A stretch of 64,000 nt of DNA from Flavobacteriales bacterium (GCA_020635825.1 JACJZA010000013.1:1-64000), one strand, 5' to 3'; counted from the stretch's first letter, positions 27,318 to 36,565 are shown. Notes: a model not told the origin generated them from the letters alone. A program made the numbers and translations.

Positions 27318-27686
27318 TTAAGTGATTACCAATTCTATGATATCAGTAAAACTTTTTGACGATTCTATTTTTGAAACACAAATAACATCTTTACAAAGGT
27401 TTGAACTATTTAATGCTATTTGAATGGCATCTTGAAGATTTGAAGCAGAAATGATAAGTGTATCATAATTCTTTGTTTGCTCTACAGCTTCATTTACATT
27501 ATCTCCAATAACTATTAACTGACTAATACAGGTTTTAAATCTATCTTTTACTTGTTCGATAAAATCTTTTGCATCTTCTTTTAAAAGAATAACAGCACAA
27601 TTATTCTTTTGTTCGCAATGATGCATTAATTCTTGAATGGTTGAATAGTAAAATGTTTGACCGGGTGTATTAATCAGAATTTCCAT
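27318..27686 (-). CDS. Orphan MurD C-terminal-domain-like protein in the dcw cluster
   Basis: A 122-residue soluble protein with no annotated function that I know of. Its sequence can be laid along the C-terminal domain of MurD, encoded 2 bases upstream. QLIVIGDNVNEA parallels KAIVCLGKDNTKIHEA, ISASNLQDAIQIA parallels VDANSAQEAVNLA, and KDVICVSKIESSKSF parallels GDTVLLSPACASFDLF. The MurD substrate loop (SPACASFD) is not kept, so it should not be catalytic. It has no ATP loop or central domain. Gaps of 2 bases to murD and 7 to ftsW make it a certain operon member. A duplicated and degenerated ligase domain with a regulatory or binding role is my inference. Confidence 0.7.
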   Translation of the reverse strand: MEILINTPGQTFYYSTIQELMHHCEQKNNCAVILLKEDAKDFIEQVKDRFKTCISQLIVIGDNVNEAVEQTKNYDTLIISASNLQDAIQIALNSSNLCKDVICVSKIESSKSFTDIIELVIT

Positions 27687-27688
27687 AA

Positions 27689-29020
27689 TTATAATGCTTT
27701 TACAGCTGATTTAAATTGATGTCCTCTGTCTTCATAGTTTTCGAATAAATCGAAACTTGCACAAGCAGGAGATAATAAAACAGTATCTCCGGTTTTTCCA
27801 TAACTATAGGCTAAATTCACAGCCTCTTGAGCCGAATTTGCATCTACTATATTTTCAATAATATCTTCAAATGCTTCATGAATTTTAGTATTGTCTTTTC
27901 CTAAGCAAACAATTGCTTTAACTTTTTCAGAAACCATTTCTTTCAACATTTCATAATCGTTTCCTTTATCTACTCCTCCAACAATCCAGATGATTGGATG
28001 TTCAAATGATTCTAGAGCATACCATGTAGAATTAATATTTGTAGCTTTTGAATCATTCACGAAATCAATTCCATGAATTTTTGCTACAAATTCCAAACGG
28101 TGCTCAATGTTTTGAAAATCTGATAAACTTTCTCTGATAATTTCTTTTTTGAGTTCTAAAACTCTGCCTGCTATGCCTGATGCCATAGAGTTGTACAAGT
28201 TGTGCTTTCCTTGTAATGCTAAACTTTGAATCGTCATTTCAAATAATTTATTTGTGTTAATAATTAATTTTTCGTCTTTTATATATGCACCGTTTTCGGT
28301 GTTTGTTTTAATACTAAATGGATGTTGAATTGCTTTTGGTTTATGCTTTTTTAGATAGTTTATGATTGTTTCGTCATCAGCACAATAAATAAAATGGTCG
28401 TGCTCATTTTGATTTTGAAGTATTCTAAACTTAGAGCTTACATAATTTTCAAATTGATAATTATATCTATCCAAATGGTCGGGTGTAATGTTTAATAAAA
28501 TGGCTATATCCACTTTAAAATCATACATTCCGTCTAACTGAAAACTACTCAGTTCCAACACATAAATATCCTTATCGTTTTCAGCCACTTGTTTTGCTAA
28601 ACTCTCACCCACATTCCCTGCTAAACCGACATTTAACCCAGCTTTTTTAAGCATATGATAGGTTAGCATAGTAGTAGTTGTTTTACCGTTACTTCCTGTA
28701 ATTCCTATAAATTTTGCTTTGGTAAATCTTCCTGCAAATTCTATTTCTGAAACCACTTCAATTCCTTGTTCTTTTAATTTTAAAATCAATGGAATATTAT
28801 CAGGAATTCCCGGACTCTTAACTACAACAGAAGCATTTAAAATCTTACTTTCTGTATGCATACCTTCCTCAAATTCAACCCCAAGATGTTTAAGAACGTT
28901 TTGGTATTTTTCTTGTATTTTTCCTTTATCAGAAATAAATACTTGATACCCTTTTTTCAACCCAAGAATTGCTGCTCCAACTCCACTTTCACCAGCTCCC
29001 AGTATGGCAACTCTTTTCAC
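27689..29020 (-). CDS. murD: UDP-N-acetylmuramoylalanine--D-glutamate ligase MurD
   Basis: Adds D-Glu to UDP-MurNAc-L-Ala in the cytoplasm. The 443 residues contain the N-terminal VAILGAGESGVGAAILG near 3-19, the ATP loop FIGITGSNGKTTTTM near 103-117, ELSSFQLD near 155, the HRLEFV element near 311, NDSKATN near 323 and the C-terminal LLSPACASFDLFENYEDRG near 413-431 that closes over the active site. It follows mraY by 3 bases. Confidence 0.97.
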   Translation of the reverse strand: MKRVAILGAGESGVGAAILGLKKGYQVFISDKGKIQEKYQNVLKHLGVEFEEGMHTESKILNASVVVKSPGIPDNIPLILKLKEQGIEVVSEIEFAGRFTKAKFIGITGSNGKTTTTMLTYHMLKKAGLNVGLAGNVGESLAKQVAENDKDIYVLELSSFQLDGMYDFKVDIAILLNITPDHLDRYNYQFENYVSSKFRILQNQNEHDHFIYCADDETIINYLKKHKPKAIQHPFSIKTNTENGAYIKDEKLIINTNKLFEMTIQSLALQGKHNLYNSMASGIAGRVLELKKEIIRESLSDFQNIEHRLEFVAKIHGIDFVNDSKATNINSTWYALESFEHPIIWIVGGVDKGNDYEMLKEMVSEKVKAIVCLGKDNTKIHEAFEDIIENIVDANSAQEAVNLAYSYGKTGDTVLLSPACASFDLFENYEDRGHQFKSAVKAL

Positions 29021-29023
29021 TTC

Positions 29024-30277
29024 TTATCTAATTTTAAGTGTCACAAATGTTAATAGTGCCAACATAATTCCTACAATCCAAAACCTTGACACAATCTTTG
29101 CTTCGTGCATGTTTTTTTTCTGAAAATGATGGTGCAATGGAGCCATCAAAAACACCCTTTTTCCTTCTCCATATTTTTTCTTGGTGTATTTGAAATAGCC
29201 CACTTGAATCATTACAGAAAGATTTTCTATTAAAAAGATTCCACACAACAATGGGATCAATAATTCTTTTCGAACAGCTAATGAGAAAACTGCTATTATT
29301 CCTCCTAGAGAAAGGCTCCCTGTATCTCCCATAAAAACTTGAGCCGGATATGAATTGTACCACAAGAATCCAACACAAGCTCCTACAAATGCAGCTATAT
29401 AGATTACCAATTCTCCTGAATTGGGGATGTACATAATATTTAAATAATCAGCGAAAACAGTATTACCCGATACATACGCAAACACAGCTAACGTTACTCC
29501 AATAATCGCAGACGTACCTGTTGCTAATCCATCCAATCCATCAGTCATGTTTGCCCCATTAGATACGGCAGTAATGATGATGATAACAATTAAGATAAAA
29601 ACAATTCCACCAATAATTCCTGAATTATCACCCAACCAAGATGTAATTGCTGAATAATTAAACTCATTGTTTTTAACAAAAGGAATTGTAGTTACAGTAG
29701 ATTTTACTTCTTCCCACTTGTAATTTTCCACCACTTGTGTTTCAACATCATTTTGAATTTCGTAACTGATATGAGCTGGAGCATCTTCATGGTAAATTTT
29801 TTGTTTCACCACTACATCATCATTAAAGTATAACACAGTACCTACAACGACTCCCACAGCAATTTGACCCATTACTTTAAACTTCCCTGCTAGCCCTTCC
29901 TTATTCTTTTTAAATACTTTGATGTAATCATCAATAAAACCTATGGCACCTAGCATTACTGTAGAAACCAACATGAGTATAATATATATGTTATCTAATT
30001 TGGCAAACAATAAGGTTGGAATAAGAATGGAGGCTAAAATGATTAATCCACCCATGGTTGGAGTACCTTGTTTTTGAATTTGACCTTCTAATCCTAAATC
30101 GCGAACTATTTCTCCAACTTGTAATAATTGTAATTTTTGAATAATTCGTTTTCCTATTACCATAGAAATTAGAAGCGATACAATTACCGCAAAAGCTGCT
30201 CTGAATGAAATGTATTCAAAAACTCCTGCTCCGGGAACATCTAATTCGTTTAAGTATTTAAATAAGTAATACAGCAT
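29024..30277 (-). CDS. mraY: Phospho-N-acetylmuramoyl-pentapeptide transferase MraY
   Basis: Integral membrane enzyme that transfers phospho-MurNAc-pentapeptide to undecaprenyl phosphate, giving lipid I. The 417 residues include GTPTMGGLII near 71-80, the catalytic FIDDYIKV near 114-121, MTDGLDGLATG near 245, the FMGDTGSLSLGG motif near 314 and the MAPLHHHF loop near 379. Relative to the roughly 360-residue E. coli enzyme there is an extra polar stretch at about 152-218, between membrane helices. The start overlaps the murE stop by one base. Confidence 0.96.
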   Translation of the reverse strand: MLYYLFKYLNELDVPGAGVFEYISFRAAFAVIVSLLISMVIGKRIIQKLQLLQVGEIVRDLGLEGQIQKQGTPTMGGLIILASILIPTLLFAKLDNIYIILMLVSTVMLGAIGFIDDYIKVFKKNKEGLAGKFKVMGQIAVGVVVGTVLYFNDDVVVKQKIYHEDAPAHISYEIQNDVETQVVENYKWEEVKSTVTTIPFVKNNEFNYSAITSWLGDNSGIIGGIVFILIVIIIITAVSNGANMTDGLDGLATGTSAIIGVTLAVFAYVSGNTVFADYLNIMYIPNSGELVIYIAAFVGACVGFLWYNSYPAQVFMGDTGSLSLGGIIAVFSLAVRKELLIPLLCGIFLIENLSVMIQVGYFKYTKKKYGEGKRVFLMAPLHHHFQKKNMHEAKIVSRFWIVGIMLALLTFVTLKIR

Positions 30278-31737
30278 TATTTAAGTATTTCAAATGTTTG
30301 GTTAAGAATTTGTAAATCATCAAAAGGCATTTTAATTCCTTTTATTTCCTGATATTTTTCATGCCCTTTTCCAGCCACTAAAATGATATCTCCATCCTCA
30401 GCTAATGAACAAGCTGTTTTAATTGCTTCTTCTCTATTTGTAATCGCCAATACTTTTTTAAAGTGAATTGCCTCTACTCCTGCTCTCATGTCTTTAATAA
30501 TTTCTTCAGGATCTTCTGTTCTTGGATTATCTGAAGTTAAAATCACTTTATCACTCATATCACAAGCTATTTGAGCCATTACCGGTCTTTTCTCTTTATC
30601 CCTATCTCCTCCACAACCGACAACAGTTATTACTTGTTCATTTCCTGTTCTTAAATCATTAATGGTTTTTAATACATTTTTCAATGCGTCTGGAGTATGT
30701 GCATAATCAACTATTCCTGCAACATTGTTGTTTGATTTTATATATTGAAATCGGCCATCAACCGATGTGAGCTTACTAATTGATTTTAATATCTCTAACT
30801 TCTCTATTCCTAATAATTCAGCTACACTATAAATTGCTAGCATGTTGTAAGCATTAAATCCGCCTATTAGTTTAGTCCAAACCTCTTGCCCACAAATATT
30901 TAGAAGCATTCCCGAAAAATCATTTTCAACAATTTTACAAGTGTAATCAGCCATCGATTTCATGGCATAAGAATATTGATGTGCTTTAGTGTTTTGCAGC
31001 ATCACCATTCCATTTTTATCATCTTTATTTACTAAAGCAAAAGCATTTTCTGAGAGGTTATCAAAAAACATTTTTTTAGCCTTGATATACTCGTTAAAGG
31101 TTTTATGATAATCTAAATGATCGTGGGTGATATTTGTAAAAACAGCACCTTTAAATTCAACTCCTGCTATTCTATTTTGATGGATAGCATGAGAACTAAC
31201 CTCCATAAAACAGTATTGACAGTCCTCATCTGCCATCTTTCTTAATAGCTCATTTAATTGAATAGCATCTGGAGTTGTATGTGTTGATGGGATTGGCTTA
31301 ACACCTATTTTGTTTACCACAGTAGATAATAAGCCAGATTTATACCCTAATTGTGTAAATAAATCGTGAAGTAAAGTTGCAGTTGTTGTTTTACCATTAG
31401 TTCCTGTTACACCAATCAGTTTTATTTCTGCTGATGGGTTGTCATAAAAATTCGAAGCAATAATTCCTAAGGCATTGCTACTATCTAGAACTTCTACATA
31501 AGTAACTCCAGGAACAATTGTTCTAGGCATTATTTGGCAAACAATTGCTTGAGCTCCTTTTTCAATAGCTGTATCAATAAAATTATGACCATCTACTTGA
31601 GTACCTTTTACAGCCACAAATAGGCTTAATTTTTCTACTAATCTAGAATCAAAACATACTTTCTCCACTGCTACTTGAGTAGAACCAACCACATTTACAA
31701 TTCCTGTTTTGTATAATATGTCTTTTAGTAATTTCAT
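30277..31737 (-). CDS. murE: UDP-MurNAc-tripeptide ligase MurE
   Basis: Adds the third stem-peptide residue to UDP-MurNAc-L-Ala-D-Glu. The 486 residues show the ATP loop GVTGTNGKTTTA near 109-120, the carbamoylated-lysine region, THDHLDYH near 207 and a DNPR motif (TSDNPRTEDP near 400), which in this family marks meso-diaminopimelate as the added residue. One-base overlaps with ftsI upstream and mraY downstream show tight coupling. Confidence 0.96.
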   Translation of the reverse strand: MKLLKDILYKTGIVNVVGSTQVAVEKVCFDSRLVEKLSLFVAVKGTQVDGHNFIDTAIEKGAQAIVCQIMPRTIVPGVTYVEVLDSSNALGIIASNFYDNPSAEIKLIGVTGTNGKTTTATLLHDLFTQLGYKSGLLSTVVNKIGVKPIPSTHTTPDAIQLNELLRKMADEDCQYCFMEVSSHAIHQNRIAGVEFKGAVFTNITHDHLDYHKTFNEYIKAKKMFFDNLSENAFALVNKDDKNGMVMLQNTKAHQYSYAMKSMADYTCKIVENDFSGMLLNICGQEVWTKLIGGFNAYNMLAIYSVAELLGIEKLEILKSISKLTSVDGRFQYIKSNNNVAGIVDYAHTPDALKNVLKTINDLRTGNEQVITVVGCGGDRDKEKRPVMAQIACDMSDKVILTSDNPRTEDPEEIIKDMRAGVEAIHFKKVLAITNREEAIKTACSLAEDGDIILVAGKGHEKYQEIKGIKMPFDDLQILNQTFEILK

Positions 31738-33851
31738 TACGATAATTCCAATAATATTTTAGCTCCTTTCACTATTTTTTCTCCTGGATTAATTGATTGT
31801 TGTTTAACAGTCCCCTCTCCAACAAATCTCACAGACAAACCTTGATTTTCAAGTAAATAAACGGCATCTTTAATGCTCATTCCTGTCACATCAGGAACAT
31901 AAATAGGTGCAATTTTTTTATAATAAATTGTTACTTCATTTTCACCTGTATTCACTTTTACCCAATCGTTTACTTTTTTGGTGGTTTTAGTCTTAATTGC
32001 CAAGTCTCCATAAACCTTAGTTAAATCATTATAATTACCATCTTTTGCATAAGGTAATTTTGAATGAGCTTGTGATTCTCTTTTAGCTAATTCTTTATGA
32101 ATGGATATACTGCTAGCATAAACCTTGTCTGCTACTTCCTTGAAAATTGGACCTGCAACTAAATTTCCATAGTAAACATTTCTTGAAGGAGCATTTACAA
32201 CTACAATACATGTATATTTTGGATTATCAGCTGGGAAATAACCTACAAATGAAGCTTGATGACTAATTTTTGACTCATATTTATACCCATACTTATCATT
32301 CGCAATTTGAGCTGTCCCTGTTTTTCCAGCAATTTTGTAAACCGGATTTTTAAGGTTTTTAGCTGTTCCTTCTTCTACAACACCTAACAACATCTCCTGA
32401 GCCATTTTAATGGTTTTTTGAGAACAGATTGAATTGCTTATTACCTCTGTTTGAAATTCTTTCACCACTTTCCCTCTGTCTTTCACATATTTCACAAACT
32501 TTGGCTTTACCATTTTACCATTATTAGCAACTGCATTATAAAAGGTTAATATTTGTAAGGGTGTAACATGAGTTTCATAACCTATTGACATCCAAGGTAA
32601 CGAGACCCCAGACCAACTAGGATCATCTGTACTTTTAATTAAAGGAGTCCCTTCTCCTGCAATCTCAATTCCTAATTTTTTATTTAGATTCATCTTATAA
32701 AGCCTATCAACAAACTGCTGAGGTTTATCTGAATAATTTTGATTAATCAATTTCGATATTGCCACATTTGATGACACTTCAAACGACCTTTTAACTGAAA
32801 TAACTCCATACCCACCTTTATGTGAATCTTTCATTGTTTTATCGTAAAAATTGGTAGTACCATCTTCAGTATCTACCATATCATCAAGAGTTAAATAACC
32901 ATCTTCAAATGCAGCCATCAAAGCTGGTAATTTAAATACTGAACCCGGCTCTGTGCTTTCTCCAATTACGTAGTTGTAACTTTCGTAGTAATGCCCTTGT
33001 TTATTTCTTGTAAGATTAGCTATAGCTTTAATTTCACCGGTTGACACCTCCATTAAAGCAACACAACCATGATCCGCTTCATGTTCTTCCAATTGTCTTT
33101 GCAAAGCACTTTCTGCTACATCTTGAATATTAATATCTATTGAAGTATAAACATCATTCCCATCCTGAGGCTCCACCTCATTTTCATCACTAATAGGCAT
33201 CCAGATTCCACCGGCAATTTTTTGCATTAACCTCTTCCCATTTACCCCACTTAAATCTTTCGTATAAGCACCCTCCAGACCTACCGGCTTTATACCTTCT
33301 CTTTCATAACCAATAGTTCTTGCTGCCAAATGATTGAAAGGTCTTACTCTTTTGTTCTGTTGAGTATAAATAAAACCTCCCTTAAATTTTCCTCTTCTAA
33401 AAATGCAAAAATCTTTGAGTTGCTTTAATTCAGTATATTTTACATTTCTCTTAATTAAGTGATAACGAGCGCCTTTTTTTCTTGCAGAAATTAACTCAGA
33501 TTTGTATTTGCTCTTTGGTTTATCTTTAAATAATGTACTAAGTTGATATGCTAATGAATCAACCTCTTCATAAAAAACATCATCTGACAAGGCTTCTGTA
33601 TTAGCATCAAATCTCACTTCATAAATTGGAACAGATGTTGCCAACAAACTACCATCTGCGGCATATAGATTCCCTCTTACCGCCTCAATGTTTTTAAATC
33701 CCATAGTTAGATCTTGAGCTTTTTCTCTCCATTCTGCACCCTGAACAACCTGAACATTAACCGTTTGCCCCAAAATAACCAAAGCAAAAATTGCTAAAAA
33801 GGCATACACCAAATACACTCTAGATAATATGTCTTTCTTTAGGTTTTTCAT
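31737..33851 (-). CDS. ftsI: Septal penicillin-binding protein FtsI (PBP3) with PASTA domain
   Basis: Monofunctional transpeptidase that cross-links septal peptidoglycan. The 704 residues begin with one membrane helix (VYLVYAFLAIFALVILG, about 12-28). A dimerisation/pedestal domain follows, then the transpeptidase domain with S304-VFK (catalytic serine), S360-S-N and K510-TG. The last 60 or so residues (IYVPDVTGMSIKDAVYLLENQG) are a single PASTA domain, usual in Bacteroidota FtsI but absent in E. coli. It follows the ftsL-like gene with no gap and overlaps murE by one base. Confidence 0.95.
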   Translation of the reverse strand: MKNLKKDILSRVYLVYAFLAIFALVILGQTVNVQVVQGAEWREKAQDLTMGFKNIEAVRGNLYAADGSLLATSVPIYEVRFDANTEALSDDVFYEEVDSLAYQLSTLFKDKPKSKYKSELISARKKGARYHLIKRNVKYTELKQLKDFCIFRRGKFKGGFIYTQQNKRVRPFNHLAARTIGYEREGIKPVGLEGAYTKDLSGVNGKRLMQKIAGGIWMPISDENEVEPQDGNDVYTSIDINIQDVAESALQRQLEEHEADHGCVALMEVSTGEIKAIANLTRNKQGHYYESYNYVIGESTEPGSVFKLPALMAAFEDGYLTLDDMVDTEDGTTNFYDKTMKDSHKGGYGVISVKRSFEVSSNVAISKLINQNYSDKPQQFVDRLYKMNLNKKLGIEIAGEGTPLIKSTDDPSWSGVSLPWMSIGYETHVTPLQILTFYNAVANNGKMVKPKFVKYVKDRGKVVKEFQTEVISNSICSQKTIKMAQEMLLGVVEEGTAKNLKNPVYKIAGKTGTAQIANDKYGYKYESKISHQASFVGYFPADNPKYTCIVVVNAPSRNVYYGNLVAGPIFKEVADKVYASSISIHKELAKRESQAHSKLPYAKDGNYNDLTKVYGDLAIKTKTTKKVNDWVKVNTGENEVTIYYKKIAPIYVPDVTGMSIKDAVYLLENQGLSVRFVGEGTVKQQSINPGEKIVKGAKILLELS

Positions 33852-34250
33852 TTAATCTTTATTGGTAATTTTTTCATAATCACCTTTATTCACTAAAATT
33901 TTACTCGGTGGAATAATCGATTCCTTTACTCCAAAATCAATAGTAGCCTGAGCCACTTGAGATTGCTTACTTTGAAAATTTAATTCTGATTTGATGGTAA
34001 TGTATTCTGACCTTAATTCTTTGAGCTCAGTTCCTACCTTATACAATTCTCTTACTGTCTTTTCTGAGTAATAACCGTTAGCTATATAAAGAATACCTAA
34101 AAGAGTTAAAAAGAACACAAAAGGTATTGAGGAAATAACTTTTTCTCTACTTAAAAAACTTCCTGAAAATATTGAAGACAATGATTTAACTACCTTACCG
34201 GCATTCTTTTTTTCTTCTATTTTTTCTTCGTTCTTTTTGTAAGTATTCAT
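33852..34250 (-). CDS. FtsL-like cell division membrane protein
   Basis: A 132-residue bitopic protein. A lysine- and glutamate-rich cytoplasmic segment is followed by one membrane helix (VISSIPFVFFLTLLGILYIANGY, about residues 38-60) and a periplasmic coiled-coil stretch (TVRELYKVGTELKELRSEYITIKSEL). This topology, size and position between rsmH and ftsI match FtsL, which forms the FtsQ-FtsL-FtsB complex; sequence conservation in this family is too low for a firmer assignment. It lies 3 bases after rsmH. Confidence 0.8.
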   Translation of the reverse strand: MNTYKKNEEKIEEKKNAGKVVKSLSSIFSGSFLSREKVISSIPFVFFLTLLGILYIANGYYSEKTVRELYKVGTELKELRSEYITIKSELNFQSKQSQVAQATIDFGVKESIIPPSKILVNKGDYEKITNKD

Positions 34251-34253
34251 TAT

Positions 34254-35150
34254 CTACAGCTTTTCAGCTATTCTCAATTTTGCACTTCTTGCTCTATTAT
34301 TCTGGACCAATTCCTCTTGTGAAGAAACTATTGGTTTTTTATTTATTAGTTTAAAGTCCAGTTGAGGATTACCAAAAAAATCCTTCTCCAACTCTCCTTC
34401 AAAATTTCCTTTTCTTAAAAAATTTTTCACCAATCTATCTTCCAAAGAATGATAAGTGATAATTACCAGCCTTCCATCTGGTCGCAACACCTCTTTTGAT
34501 TGACTTAACAAATCTTTCAAAACATCCAACTCTGCATTCACTTCAATCCTCAATGCCTGAAAGACCTGTGCTAAATATTTATTTTTCTGCTTTCCCGAAA
34601 CACACTGCTCAACCACTGCAACCAATTGCTGAGTATTTCTTATTCTCCCTCCTAATCTTGCAGAAACTATTTCAAAGACCAATTTTCTAGCATTCTTCAC
34701 CTCTCCATATTCTCTAAAAATTCGAATTAACTCCTCTTCATCATACTCATTAATTATTTTCTCAGCTGTCAATTCACTTTTTTGATTCATCCTCATATCT
34801 AAAGGACCCTCAAACCGTATTGAAAACCCTCTTGAACCTTCATCAAATTGATGAGATGAAACCCCCAAATCAGCCAACAACCCATCTATTTTTTCAATTC
34901 CGTACATTTTTAGATAATTCTTTAAATACCTAAAATTTTGAGGAATTAATTGAAATCTATCATCTTCAATCTTGTTATTAATTACATCAGCATCCTGATC
35001 AAAAGCAATCAATTTTCCCCCATCCAATCTTTTCAATATTTCTCTAGCGTGTCCACCTCCACCAAAAGTCACATCCACATAAACCCCATCTTTTTTTAAA
35101 TCGAGCCCATCAATTGACTCATTCAACATCACTGGATTATGATAAGTCAT
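34254..35150 (-). CDS. rsmH: 16S rRNA (cytosine(1402)-N4)-methyltransferase RsmH
   Basis: SAM-dependent methyltransferase modifying C1402 in the 16S rRNA decoding site (formerly MraW). I start at the second in-frame ATG (35150), giving MTYHNPVMLNESIDGL, the usual N-terminus, rather than at 35171. Motifs are YVDVTFGGGGHAREIL near 25-40 (SAM loop), LADLGVSSHQFDEGSRGFS near 95-113, GPLDMRMN near 118 and a C-terminal SLEDRLVKNF. The start overlaps the end of mraZ by 14 bases. Confidence 0.95.
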   Translation of the reverse strand: MTYHNPVMLNESIDGLDLKKDGVYVDVTFGGGGHAREILKRLDGGKLIAFDQDADVINNKIEDDRFQLIPQNFRYLKNYLKMYGIEKIDGLLADLGVSSHQFDEGSRGFSIRFEGPLDMRMNQKSELTAEKIINEYDEEELIRIFREYGEVKNARKLVFEIVSARLGGRIRNTQQLVAVVEQCVSGKQKNKYLAQVFQALRIEVNAELDVLKDLLSQSKEVLRPDGRLVIITYHSLEDRLVKNFLRKGNFEGELEKDFFGNPQLDFKLINKKPIVSSQEELVQNNRARSAKLRIAEKL

Positions 35151-35607
35151 CTTCTCCTCTATTTTCAGCATTCCCCATTACTTCTTCAGCTAGTGCAGCA
35201 AAATCATCAGGCTCATCGGTCAATAATCCTTCATAAGTTGTCTTATCCCATATTTCAATTCTATTTGAATAAGCAAACAATACCACGTCTTTCTCAGCAC
35301 TTGCATACTCTAACATTCTTTTTGGCAACAAAATTCTTCCAGTATTATCCAACCCCATCTCAGAAGCCCCTCTATAGAAATACCTTATAAACTCTCTATT
35401 CTTTCTAACATATTGATTCAACTTATTCACCTCTGCACTTATATGTTCCCACTCATTTTTAGGATACAACACCAAACATTTTTCAAAACCTCGATTTAGA
35501 ACAAATCTCTCCTGAGCTGCCGGATCAAGCTGCTTACGCAAACCAGAAGGCATCATTAACCTTCCCTTTGCATCAATCTTACATTCAAATTCACCGATAA
35601 AACCCAT
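35137..35607 (-). CDS. mraZ: Division/cell wall cluster transcriptional regulator MraZ
   Basis: DNA-binding regulator of the dcw cluster with two SpoVT/AbrB-like swapped-hairpin domains. The 156 residues show the double motif: FECKIDAKGRLMMPSGLR at about 7-24 and GLDNTGRILLPKRMLEYA at about 84-101. The protein assembles into a ring that binds closely spaced repeats in its own promoter; three such repeats are present 58-87 bases upstream. It is the first gene of the cluster and overlaps rsmH. Confidence 0.95.
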   Translation of the reverse strand: MGFIGEFECKIDAKGRLMMPSGLRKQLDPAAQERFVLNRGFEKCLVLYPKNEWEHISAEVNKLNQYVRKNREFIRYFYRGASEMGLDNTGRILLPKRMLEYASAEKDVVLFAYSNRIEIWDKTTYEGLLTDEPDDFAALAEEVMGNAENRGEDDLS

Positions 35608-35664
35608 TATTCAACCACCTTAAAATCAGGCTCTTAATTTTTAATTTGTAAATATAGCTCAATT

Positions 35665-35694
35665 TTTACCACTTCCTACCACTTTTTACCACTT
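35665..35694 (-). promoter_or_regulatory. Triple 10-bp MraZ operator
   Basis: On the minus strand, AAGTGGTAAA, AAGTGGTAGG and AAGTGGTAAA follow each other with an exact 10-bp period, about one helical turn, 58-87 bases before the mraZ start. Known MraZ operators are tandem boxes at this period (TGGGA-type in E. coli, AAAGTG-type in Mycoplasma). A TATATTTA on the minus strand at 35656-35649, between the boxes and the gene, is a possible -7 element. The rest of the 333-bp gap 35608-35940 holds the engB promoter region and a perfect 9-bp inverted repeat (35882-35890 with 35899-35907). Confidence 0.75.
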
Positions 35695-35866
35695 TGTTGA
35701 TAACTTTTAACGAATAGAAATTACTTTTGTTGCATAATAGTTTGATTTTAAAGCTCATTAGAACTTTAGTACAAAGTGGGAGAAATTAAAAATGTACTGA
35801 TGATTATTAAACAGATTTTTGTTGAAACATCTAAAGGGTTTCGGCTTCCTGCTTTTTGAATTTGTT

Positions 35867-35874
35867 TACTTTTG
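35867..35874 (+). promoter_or_regulatory. Candidate -7 box for engB
   Basis: TACTTTTG is an exact TAnnTTTG match, 67 bases before the engB start. No good TTG lies at the usual -33 distance, so this is weak. Confidence 0.3.
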
Positions 35875-35940
35875 GCTAGATGATTTTAAACTATTTGATT
35901 TAAAATCACTGATAAACTTGATATTTTAATCTTAACTATA

Positions 35941-36549
35941 ATGAATATTACATCTGCTGAATTTGTTATCAGCAACACCAAATTATCTTTATGTCCTTCA
36001 CCCGATAAACAAGAATATGCTTTTATTGGAAGATCGAATGTTGGAAAATCTTCTTTAATTAATTATTTAACCAATAATAAAAACCTTGCTAAAACCTCAG
36101 GAAGACCAGGCAAAACACAATTGATTAATCATTTTCTGATTAACAAAGAATGGTACTTGGTTGATTTACCGGGTTATGGGTATGCAAAAGCATCAAAAAA
36201 ATCCAGAAACAAATGGGAACAGTTTATTTCAGACTATATATTAAAACGTGAAAATCTTACCAATTTGTTTGTTTTAATTGATTCTCGATTACCTGCACAA
36301 CAAATTGATTTAGATTTTATGGAATGGCTAGGAATAAAAAGCATTCCATTTTCTATCATTTTCACGAAAATTGATAAATTATCAAGCACTCAATTAAATA
36401 AAAATTTAATGGCTTATAAAAAGGAGATGTTAAAATACTGGGAAGAAATGCCGATACATTTCACATCTTCATCTTCAGGTAAAATTGGAAAAGAAGCTAT
36501 TTTAAACTATATTGATTCTATCAATAATTTAAACATAAAAAAAGGCTAG
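35941..36549 (+). CDS. engB: Ribosome biogenesis GTPase EngB (YihA/YsxC)
   Basis: Small essential GTPase acting in assembly of the 50S ribosomal subunit. The 202 residues show G1 GRSNVGKSSLIN near 29-40, G2 GRPGKTQ, G3 DLPGYGYAKAS near 75-85, G4 TKIDK near 141-145 and G5 FTSSSSGKIG near 175. Length and motif order are as expected. The stop codon lies inside the terminator stem that follows. It is transcribed divergently from mraZ. Confidence 0.95.
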   Translation: MNITSAEFVISNTKLSLCPSPDKQEYAFIGRSNVGKSSLINYLTNNKNLAKTSGRPGKTQLINHFLINKEWYLVDLPGYGYAKASKKSRNKWEQFISDYILKRENLTNLFVLIDSRLPAQQIDLDFMEWLGIKSIPFSIIFTKIDKLSSTQLNKNLMAYKKEMLKYWEEMPIHFTSSSSGKIGKEAILNYIDSINNLNIKKG

Positions 36550-36565
36550 ATTTTCTAGCCTTTTT
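36539..36565. terminator. Bidirectional terminator overlapping the engB stop codon
   Basis: AAAAAGGCTAG at 36539-36549 pairs with CTAGCCTTTTT at 36555-36565 around ATTTT. The TAG stop of engB is the last part of the left arm. It also serves the convergent gene ending at 36576. Confidence 0.9.

Noticed and set aside
35665..35694. Three short phased repeats as a CRISPR remnant
   Set aside because: Ten-base units with no spacers, no cas genes, and placement before mraZ fit an operator instead.
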